The position numbers and the translations under genes are program-made. This document shows positions 57,371 to 64,000 of a stretch of DNA of 64,000 bases, piece by piece; position 1 is the first letter of the stretch, and each line of letters starts with the position of its first letter. Under the pieces are notes generated by a model, which did no database searches, had not been told where the DNA came from, and saw only the letters and a program-made list of their open reading frames with translations. Source of the DNA: Clostridiales bacterium (GTDB lineage: Bacteria; Bacillota; Clostridia; Caldicoprobacterales; DTU083); contig DUSN01000070.1 of NCBI GenBank assembly GCA_012842605.1, forward strand, positions 1-64,000, read 5' to 3'.

Positions 57371-58252
57371 ATGCGCATCGGCAGGATACTTGATATTGAT
57401 ATCCACATCAGCAAATATTTTCTGCTATTGATAGCTGTTATTCTAGTTACGGGACGCAGCGGTAATCTTACCGCTATTTTTTTCATTCTGCTGATACATG
57501 AATCAGCCCATATAATAGCTGCACGGATGTTGAAGCTGAAAGTATACGAAATAGAACTGCTGCCCTTTGGCGGGGCTTTGAAGATTCAGAGCTTGTTTGA
57601 GCTTAACCCGGTTCATGAGATTATAGTAGCAGCAGCCGGTCCCTTGTCCAATATCTTTCTGCTGCTTTTTTATTTCGGAGGCATCCAGACAGGGTGGCTG
57701 CCTGATAGTATGCCTGACCCGGATTTTGTGAATATTAATTTATTGCTGGCTGGGTTTAATCTGCTGCCTGCCCTGCCATTGGACGGAGGAAGGATCCTGA
57801 GAGCAGTTCTGGCCCGTCAAATGGGCATTAAAAGAGCTACACAGATTGCTTCCGGCGTGGGGTTTCTGTTGGCTTTGGTATTGGCTACTGCAGGCTTATA
57901 TGGGTTATACTATCGTGTATTCAATTATTCTCTTTTTATTTTGTCCGGGTTTATAGCCTACTCAGCGGCAAAAGAGAGAAGGAATGCAACATATGTCATG
58001 CTTAAGGATATAACTTATAAAAAGGAATGCCTTCTAAAGGAAGGCAGCATGCCCATACGCAATATTGCCGTTTTGTCCGGTGTGCCGCTTCGGGATGTGG
58101 TTAAAAAATTTGTCCCCCAGCGATACCATTATATCCAGGTACTGGATGAACAGCTGAAGGAGAAAGGCTGCCTGAATGAAAGCCAGGTTGTAAGCGGGAT
58201 ATTGGATTACGGCGCTCATGTGCAGGTGGGCAGGCTTTTAAGCAAACGATAG
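57371..58252 (+). CDS. spoIVFB: SpoIVFB-like intramembrane metalloprotease (M50)
   Basis: A 293-residue site-2 protease. The zinc motif is H-E-S-A-H at 43-47 and the second ligand region L-D-G-G-R-I-L at about 137-143, within membrane helices. A C-terminal cytoplasmic tail (about 205-293), CBS-like, binds ATP in relatives. In sporulation it cleaves pro-sigma-K in the outer forespore membrane. It starts five bases after spoIVFA. Translation is coupled (AAGGGGTG). Confidence 0.9.
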   Translation: MRIGRILDIDIHISKYFLLLIAVILVTGRSGNLTAIFFILLIHESAHIIAARMLKLKVYEIELLPFGGALKIQSLFELNPVHEIIVAAAGPLSNIFLLLFYFGGIQTGWLPDSMPDPDFVNINLLLAGFNLLPALPLDGGRILRAVLARQMGIKRATQIASGVGFLLALVLATAGLYGLYYRVFNYSLFILSGFIAYSAAKERRNATYVMLKDITYKKECLLKEGSMPIRNIAVLSGVPLRDVVKKFVPQRYHYIQVLDEQLKEKGCLNESQVVSGILDYGAHVQVGRLLSKR

Positions 58253-58309
58253 AGGAATTTGGATGCAGATGTAGAAAATAAAATAAGATAAATACGAGGA
58301 GGCTTCTTG

Positions 58310-60145
58310 TTGGACAAGTTATTGCTGGATAAAATCATGGGGCAGGTAAGCAAACCTGCTCGTTATATGGGAAATGAATATAATATGGTGGAGAAGGACC
58401 CTGATGATGTAAATATCCGGTTTGCTTTTGCATTTCCGGATGTTTATGAGGTAGGGATGTCTCACCTTGGAATGAAAATATTATATCATTTGATAAATGA
58501 GAGAAAAGATACCTATTGTGAAAGAGTATTTGCACCGTGGGTAGATATGGAAGAAAAAATGCGGGAGAACAATATTTCTCTGTTCACCCTGGAGACAAAA
58601 GACCCGGTATCCAAATTTGATTTTATAGGTTTTACACTTCAATACGAAATGAGCTATACCAATATATTGAACATGCTGGATTTGGCAGGCATTCCCCTTA
58701 AGGCTGAGGACAGGGAGGAAGGCCATCCTTTTGTAATTGCCGGCGGGCCTTGCGCATACAATGCCGAACCCCTGGCTGACTTTGTTGACCTTGTAGCTTT
58801 AGGAGAAGGTGAAGAGCTTATAGGGGAACTGCTGGATCTATACGCTGACTGGAAAGCATCTGGTCAAAGCCGCATTTCTTTTCTGGAACAGGCTGCAAGA
58901 ATTCCGGGAATTTATGTCCCGCGGCTCTATGATGTGAAATACCAGGAGGACGGCAGGATTCTGTCTGTAAAGCCAAACACAAAGGCAGCGCCTGAACGGA
59001 TTACAAAGCGTATAGTAAAGGATATGGACAAGGTATTTTATCCGGAAAAGATAATAGTACCTTTCATGGATATTGTTCATGACAGGATCATGCTGGAGCT
59101 GTTCCGGGGCTGTACCAGGGGCTGCCGTTTTTGTCAGGCGGGAATGATATACCGTCCTATCCGGGAACGGAATTTGGACAGGCTGCTGGAACTGGCTGAA
59201 AGGCTGGTACACAGCACCGGTTATGAAGAAATGTCCCTGTCCTCTCTGAGCTCCAGTGACTACTCCCAGCTGGAGGAACTGGTTAAACAGCTGATGGAAC
59301 GCTTTTCACACAACAGGGTAGCATTGAGCCTGCCATCACTTAGGCTGGATTCATTTGCAAAAGAGTTTATACAGGAGATGCAAAAGGTACGGAAGACAGG
59401 CCTTACCTTTGCTCCGGAGGCCGGTACCCAGCGCCTGCGGGATGTGATCAACAAGGGTGTAACCAGGGAGGATCTGGCGAATACAGTAACAGATGCCTTC
59501 AGATCAGGCTGGAACAGCATAAAGCTGTATTTTATGATCGGCCTGCCTACCGAGACCGAGGAGGACCTGCAGGGTATAGCTGAACTGGCTAAGCTGGTTG
59601 TTGACAGCTATTTCCAGGTAGATCGCGAGATAAGGCAGAAGGGATTAAATGTGACGGTGAGCACCTCATCATTTGTACCCAAACCGTTTACACCCTTTCA
59701 ATGGGAGCCGCAAGACCCTATAGATCTGCTAAGGGAGAAGCAGCAGTATCTGAAGAATGCCCTAAGGTCAAAATATATTGAATACAACTGGCATGATCCG
59801 GAGGTTAGTTTTTTGGAAGCTGTTTTTGCGCGAGGTGACCGCCGGTTGGGCAATGTATTGCTTTCAGCGTGGAGAAAAGGAGCAAGGTTTGACGGATGGG
59901 CTGAGCACTTTAAGATGGATGCCTGGATGGAGGCTTTTGGAGAAAACAATATTATGCCTGAATTCTATGCCAATCGAAAAAGAGAAAAAGACGAAATTCT
60001 TCCCTGGGATCATATTGATGCCGGAGTCAGCAAGGCGTTCTTGTGGAAGGAATGGCAGAAAGCCCTTAAAGGACAGACTACTCAGGACTGCAGGGTAAAC
60101 TGCACCGGCTGTGGTGTCAGCAGGCTTGGAGAGGGGCTGTGTTAA
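58310..60145 (+). CDS. Radical SAM protein, TIGR03960 family
   Basis: A protein of 611 residues with a central radical SAM core (C-T-R-G-C-R-F-C at about 268-275, CxxxCxxC) and a preceding B12-binding-like Rossmann region (about 40-180). The C-terminal C-R-V-N-C-T-G-C-G may hold a second iron-sulfur cluster. The family is always next to the DUF2344 gene and close to rng/rplU, but its reaction is not known. TTG 58310 is chosen as GAGGAGG is seven bases upstream. Its stop overlaps the next start. Confidence 0.9.
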   Translation: MDKLLLDKIMGQVSKPARYMGNEYNMVEKDPDDVNIRFAFAFPDVYEVGMSHLGMKILYHLINERKDTYCERVFAPWVDMEEKMRENNISLFTLETKDPVSKFDFIGFTLQYEMSYTNILNMLDLAGIPLKAEDREEGHPFVIAGGPCAYNAEPLADFVDLVALGEGEELIGELLDLYADWKASGQSRISFLEQAARIPGIYVPRLYDVKYQEDGRILSVKPNTKAAPERITKRIVKDMDKVFYPEKIIVPFMDIVHDRIMLELFRGCTRGCRFCQAGMIYRPIRERNLDRLLELAERLVHSTGYEEMSLSSLSSSDYSQLEELVKQLMERFSHNRVALSLPSLRLDSFAKEFIQEMQKVRKTGLTFAPEAGTQRLRDVINKGVTREDLANTVTDAFRSGWNSIKLYFMIGLPTETEEDLQGIAELAKLVVDSYFQVDREIRQKGLNVTVSTSSFVPKPFTPFQWEPQDPIDLLREKQQYLKNALRSKYIEYNWHDPEVSFLEAVFARGDRRLGNVLLSAWRKGARFDGWAEHFKMDAWMEAFGENNIMPEFYANRKREKDEILPWDHIDAGVSKAFLWKEWQKALKGQTTQDCRVNCTGCGVSRLGEGLC

Positions 60146-60834
60146 TGAGAGTTTTAGTTGAATACACCAGGGAAGAACGAGTGAAATACATTTCACATCT
60201 TGATTTAATGCGGACAATGCAAAGGGCCGTAAGACGGGCGGGCATCCCAATAGCATATTCACAGGGTTTCAATCCTCATCCGGTAATGGCGTTTGCTTCT
60301 GCATTGCCTGTAGGTGTAACCAGCGAAAAAGAATATATGGATATTGTGCTGGAGCAGCCTATGTCGCTGCCTGTATTAAAGGAGCAGCTGAATCATGCAC
60401 TGCCAAAGGGAATTGCCGTCAGAGAAGCAGTTGTTATAGAAGACAAAACTCCTTCTATGATGAGCTTAATAAAGAGGGCGGACTATAAGGTAACTGCAGC
60501 GGGGGTTGACTGGAATCAGGTTATAGAAGCATATACTGGAGCCTCTGAAATTTTGGTGGAGAAAAAAAGTAAAAAAGGGGTTACCACCATAAACCTGAAG
60601 GACGCTGTCTATAATATTTGCAAGGATGAAGAAAACGGAGAAGTATTGCATCTTTCATTAAAAGTCGGGGACAGCTCAGGCTTAAATCCTCTGTCCGCTG
60701 TTAATGCGCTGCTAAAGCTTTCAGGAGCGGCAAAGAATGAAGGCATTGATCTGACCGCAGCCGTTCATCGTACGGGGATGTATCTTATCCGTGAAGGACA
60801 ATGGGTCACCCCTCTGGCACTAAACATTGATTAG
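60145..60834 (+). CDS. TIGR03936 (DUF2344) radical SAM-associated protein
   Basis: A 229-residue protein that starts with the DUF2344 pattern (L-D-L-M-R-T-M-Q-R-A-V-R-R-A-x-I-P). ATG 60145 overlaps the upstream stop by one base. It is the constant partner of the TIGR03960 protein; some genomes fuse the two. Gene order next to rng and L21/L27 points to RNA or ribosome modification, but no activity is known. Confidence 0.88.
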   Translation: MRVLVEYTREERVKYISHLDLMRTMQRAVRRAGIPIAYSQGFNPHPVMAFASALPVGVTSEKEYMDIVLEQPMSLPVLKEQLNHALPKGIAVREAVVIEDKTPSMMSLIKRADYKVTAAGVDWNQVIEAYTGASEILVEKKSKKGVTTINLKDAVYNICKDEENGEVLHLSLKVGDSSGLNPLSAVNALLKLSGAAKNEGIDLTAAVHRTGMYLIREGQWVTPLALNID

Positions 60835-60844
60835 GGGGCATACG

Positions 60845-62419
60845 GTGAAGAAGCAGATTATCATAGATGTCCACCACGAACAGATCAGGGTGGCATTCAT
60901 GGAAGATGAAGATCTAGTAGAAATATATATAGAGGACACGGATAATCAAAGAATAGTAGGCAATATCTACCGTGGGAAGGTAACTAATGTGCTTCCCGGC
61001 ATGCAGGCTGCCTTTGTGGACATTGGTCTTGAGAAAAATGCATTTTTATATGCAGGGGATATTAACACTGATAAGTCGGTCTTTGAGTTTGCAGGCAGCA
61101 GCAGCAAATTGGCCGAGGGGCTGCAAAACCTTTCAATTCGCGATCTGCTGAAAGAAGGCCAGGAACTGACAGTACAGGTTCTGAAAGAGCCTATGGGAAC
61201 CAAGGGGGCAAGGGTATCCACCCATATAACGCTGCCGGGCAGATACCTTGTACTGATGCCTACCGTAAACTATATAGGAGTATCAAGAAGGATTGAAGAC
61301 GAGGCAGAAAGGCAGAGGCTGAGAGAGATTGCTGAACAGATCAAGCCGGAAACAATGGGCCTGATAGTACGCACAGCAGCCTTTCAGAAGGAAAGCAAAG
61401 ATTTTCAGCCGGATATAGATTTTTTAGTAAAACTTTGGTCAAAAATAAAGGATAAGGAGCAGCAAAAAGGCCGTGTGCCCAGACTGCTGCATAAGGATGA
61501 GAGCATTATATACCGGACAGTTCGGGATTTGTTTACCGGGGATGTAGACAAACTGGTTATCAACAATTATGAGGAATATAAAAAAATACTGGAATGGATT
61601 GACATCATTTCTCCTGCGCTGAAAGACCGGGTGGAGTATTATCAGCAGAACAGGAGTATTTTTGAGGTATACGGCATAGAGGATAAAATAGAAAAGGCCA
61701 TCCAGAAAAAGGTATGGCTGAAAAACGGCGGATACCTGATTATAGATCCAACCGAAGCTCTTACGGTTATAGATGTTAACACAGGCAAATATGTCGGCGG
61801 TGTAAACTTGGAAGAAACGGTGCTTAATACCAACCTGGAAGCAGCTGAGGAAATAGCAAGGCAGATCCGTCTCAGGGATATAGGCGGCATTATAATTATT
61901 GATTTTATTGATATGAGTTCGGAAGAGCACAGGCAGCGCGTCATTGATGTGTTGAAATCGGCTCTTAAAAAGGATCGCACAAAAACAAATGTGCTGGGCT
62001 TTACCGGGCTGGGACTGGTTGAGATGACCAGGAAGAAGGTGCGCAACCGCCTGACCCATTCTTTGTTGAAACCATGTCCCTATTGCAGCGGAACCGGCAA
62101 AGTATATTCCGAGAGCATGGTTCTTGCCAAGCTGGAAAAGGAATTGGAGCGGATGGCCCGGGATCAGGGCCTGTACGGTATTCTGGTGGAAATCCATCCT
62201 GCTGTAGCCAGGTTATGGATGGAGGAAGACGGCAGGGGTCTTGAAATATTGGAAAGCGCTCTCAACAGCAGGATTCTGCTGCGAATGAACAGCTCAATGC
62301 ATGTGGAAGATGCTAATGTACTGCCTATCCGCAGTCATGAAGAAGCCGAAGAAATTGTCAGTATGCTGGAAGATACAGTATATACTACAGGATTTGACTT
62401 GTCCAGAACTACAAGCTGA
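60845..62419 (+). CDS. rng: Ribonuclease G
   Basis: A 524-residue RNase E/G-type endoribonuclease. An S1 domain lies near the N-terminus (about 38-125), catalytic Asp in L-T-V-I-D-V-N-T-G and I-I-I-D-F-I-D-M, and the zinc link C-P-Y-C-S-G-T-G for dimerisation. It matures rRNA and turns over mRNA. GTG 60845 follows AGGGGG. It follows DUF2344 by ten bases. Confidence 0.95.
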   Translation: MKKQIIIDVHHEQIRVAFMEDEDLVEIYIEDTDNQRIVGNIYRGKVTNVLPGMQAAFVDIGLEKNAFLYAGDINTDKSVFEFAGSSSKLAEGLQNLSIRDLLKEGQELTVQVLKEPMGTKGARVSTHITLPGRYLVLMPTVNYIGVSRRIEDEAERQRLREIAEQIKPETMGLIVRTAAFQKESKDFQPDIDFLVKLWSKIKDKEQQKGRVPRLLHKDESIIYRTVRDLFTGDVDKLVINNYEEYKKILEWIDIISPALKDRVEYYQQNRSIFEVYGIEDKIEKAIQKKVWLKNGGYLIIDPTEALTVIDVNTGKYVGGVNLEETVLNTNLEAAEEIARQIRLRDIGGIIIIDFIDMSSEEHRQRVIDVLKSALKKDRTKTNVLGFTGLGLVEMTRKKVRNRLTHSLLKPCPYCSGTGKVYSESMVLAKLEKELERMARDQGLYGILVEIHPAVARLWMEEDGRGLEILESALNSRILLRMNSSMHVEDANVLPIRSHEEAEEIVSMLEDTVYTTGFDLSRTTS

Positions 62420-62496
62420 TGCCACAGAATATTGGCAAGTGCGATAATTTTTAAAAAGGGGCAAAATAAGAGAATCGGCAGCAATATGAAATTTTG

Positions 62497-62526
62497 TTGA
62501 CAAGTAAATGAAATATATGCTAAAAT
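62497..62526 (+). promoter_or_regulatory. Sigma-A promoter of rplU
   Basis: TTGACA (62497-62502), 18 bases and TAAAAT (62521-62526). Strong, as for a ribosomal protein operon. Confidence 0.7.
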
Positions 62527-62536
62527 GACCTTTGTG

Positions 62537-62612
62537 TAGCCGCTCGAATATGGTTTGCAAATCCGTTTTCAGGATACCAGTATTCGGCGAGACTGGTTAG
62601 GGGAGGTGCGCT
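62537..62612 (+). promoter_or_regulatory. Candidate L21 (rplU) autoregulatory leader
   Basis: CGC-T-CGAATA (62541-62550) pairs with TATTCG-GCG (62581-62589) as a nine-pair stem with one bulged base, enclosing competing hairpins GGTTTGCAAATCC (62552-62564) and ATCC/GGAT. The structure lies just upstream of the GGGGAGG site of rplU. Ribosomal leader RNA for L21 is known in Bacillota; direct match was not verified. Confidence 0.5.
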
Positions 62613-62616
62613 ATCT

Positions 62617-62928
62617 ATGTATGCTGTTATTAAGACCGGCGGAAAACAGTACAAGGTTCAGGAAGGTGACATCATCCGGGTTGAAAAACTGGATGTTGAA
62701 GAGGGCTCCGTTGTAAAGTTTGAAGAAGTCCTTGCTTTGAGTGATGACAATGGCCTGAAAGTTGGTACTCCTGTTGTGGAAGGTGCCGTGGTAGAAGGCA
62801 ATGTGCTCAAACAGGGCAAAGGTAAGAAGATTATAGTTTTCAAATACAAGCCGAAGAAGAATTACCGCAGGAAGCAAGGTCATCGTCAGCCCTTTACTCA
62901 AATTCAGATCACCAAAATAATAGGATAA
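62617..62928 (+). CDS. rplU: 50S ribosomal protein L21
   Basis: A 103-residue ribosomal protein binding 23S rRNA. Starts [14 protein letters not shown], the family signature; ends in the basic [18 protein letters not shown] precedes the ATG. It heads rplU-prp-rpmA. Confidence 0.98.
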   Translation: MYAVIKTGGKQYKVQEGDIIRVEKLDVEEGSVVKFEEVLALSDDNGLKVGTPVVEGAVVEGNVLKQGKGKKIIVFKYKPKKNYRRKQGHRQPFTQIQITKIIG

Positions 62929-62938
62929 GCGGCTGGTA

Positions 62939-63277
62939 ATGATGATTCAGATAATTCTCCTGTCAGATAAGGAAGGTCTGATAAAAGAATTTACAGTAAA
63001 AGGACATGCCGGGTATGACCGGCCGGGCAGAGACATTGTATGCGCCGCAGTATCCGCTGTGGTCCAGACTGCGGTAATAGGCTTAACAGATGTTGCAGGC
63101 ATCAATGTAAGGCATTTTCAGCAGGATGGATTTCTGAAATGTGCTTTGCCTGAGATTAATAATGCTGAAGAAAAGAAAGCGGCAGGCCTGATACTGGATA
63201 CCATGCTTGCCGGGCTGAAGAGTATCCAAATGGGATACCCGAACCTGATCCTCATTAAGGAAAGGAAGGTGGATTAA
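62939..63277 (+). CDS. prp: Ribosomal-processing cysteine protease Prp
   Basis: A 112-residue protease with G-H-A-G-Y and D-I-V-C-A-A-V, giving catalytic His and Cys. It removes the N-terminal extension from L27 in Bacillota, and the next gene encodes an L27 with such an extension. The stop is immediately before the rpmA start (0-base gap). Confidence 0.95.
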   Translation: MMIQIILLSDKEGLIKEFTVKGHAGYDRPGRDIVCAAVSAVVQTAVIGLTDVAGINVRHFQQDGFLKCALPEINNAEEKKAAGLILDTMLAGLKSIQMGYPNLILIKERKVD

Positions 63278-63580
63278 ATGTTCAGAATGGATTTGCAATT
63301 GTTTGCACATAAAAAGGGAGTGGGAAGTTCCCGAAACGGCCGTGACAGCGAATCCAAGCGTCTTGGACCAAAGAGAGCTGACGGACAGTTTGTTCTGGCA
63401 GGCAACATCCTGGTAAGACAAAGGGGAACCAAGATTCATCCCGGGACCAATGTAGGCATTGGCAGTGATGATACGCTCTATGCAACCATTGACGGTATTG
63501 TTAGATTCGAGAGAAAGGGCAGAGACAAGAAGCAGGTCAGCGTATATCCTGCTGCTGACGGCGTTGCTGCCCAGATGTAA
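63278..63580 (+). CDS. rpmA: 50S ribosomal protein L27 with cleavable N-terminal extension
   Basis: A 100-residue protein. The first residues, [10 protein letters not shown], are the Prp-cleaved extension; mature L27 would begin H-K-K-G-V-G-S. Its flexible tail reaches the peptidyl-transferase centre, so the extension must be removed for function. AAGGAAGG precedes the ATG. Confidence 0.97.
   Translation: MFRMDLQLFAHKKGVGSSRNGRDSESKRLGPKRADGQFVLAGNILVRQRGTKIHPGTNVGIGSDDTLYATIDGIVRFERKGRDKKQVSVYPAADGVAAQM

Positions 63581-64000
<420 letters not shown>

Noticed and set aside
56737-57486. A 249-codon open frame opposite spoIVFA
   Set aside because: Antisense shadow; composition and start do not support a gene.
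61439-62197. A 252-codon open frame opposite rng
   Set aside because: Shadow of the rng reading frame; no ribosome site and no recognisable protein.

Overview
The window is chromosomal DNA of an endospore-forming, low-to-middle GC Clostridia (Bacillota). The evidence is an alpha/beta SASP gene, spoIVFA/spoIVFB, a SpoVB-like flippase, CotF-like coat proteins, a Spo0E-like phosphatase, frequent TTG/GTG starts with strong AGGAGG sites, and the gene order DUF4321-maf-mreBCD-PBP2-minCDE-rodA-mgsA-spoIVFAB-radical SAM pair-rng-rplU-prp-rpmA-obg, which is typical of this class. No rRNA, tRNA or CRISPR array was seen.

Left part (1-18 kb) is accessory and regulatory. It opens with the 3' end of a group II intron. 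Then come a URO-D family protein, a YbaK-type deacylase, a GntR-controlled ABC exporter, a YcxB-like protein, and a small regulatory block: a Spo0E-like gene with an apparent ATT start and a long folded leader, followed by a divergent XRE regulator/diguanylate cyclase pair with matching inverted-repeat sites. After this are a VanY-type carboxypeptidase, DUF1848 and YgjP-like proteins, and a set of cytoplasmic glycan enzymes (GH50-like, ADP-ribosylglycohydrolase-like, FAD oxidoreductase, GH29 fucosidase). These are interspersed with small unknown genes and one decayed gene.

Middle part (18-29 kb, mainly minus strand) starts with an IS66 remnant and then arginine synthesis. One unit is argD-carB-argF-GNAT; argB is a separate unit, with a SpoVB-like flippase between them. 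Both arg promoters carry an ARG-box-like operator across the -35 region. A solitary sugar-ABC ATPase (UgpC/MsmX type) diverges from argB.

Right part (29-64 kb) is mostly core cell biology on the plus strand: a CdaR-type regulator, ftsEX, a CtpB-like S41 protease, a MinJ-like PDZ membrane protein, uvrBA under a LexA box, SASP, NfeD, a GH172-like protein, coat proteins, a Na/Pi transporter, the shape and division operons (mre, PBP2, min, rodA), the sporulation signalling pair spoIVFA/FB, and the rng/L21/Prp/L27/Obg ribosome-linked genes. Obg runs off the right edge.

No region clearly shows a wholly new system. The most promising leads are the Spo0E/XRE/GGDEF block (4.6-6.3 kb), the transporter-less intracellular glycan cluster (9.8-18 kb), the coexistence of MinCDE with a MinJ-like protein, and the uncharacterised radical SAM/DUF2344 pair beside the ribosomal genes.
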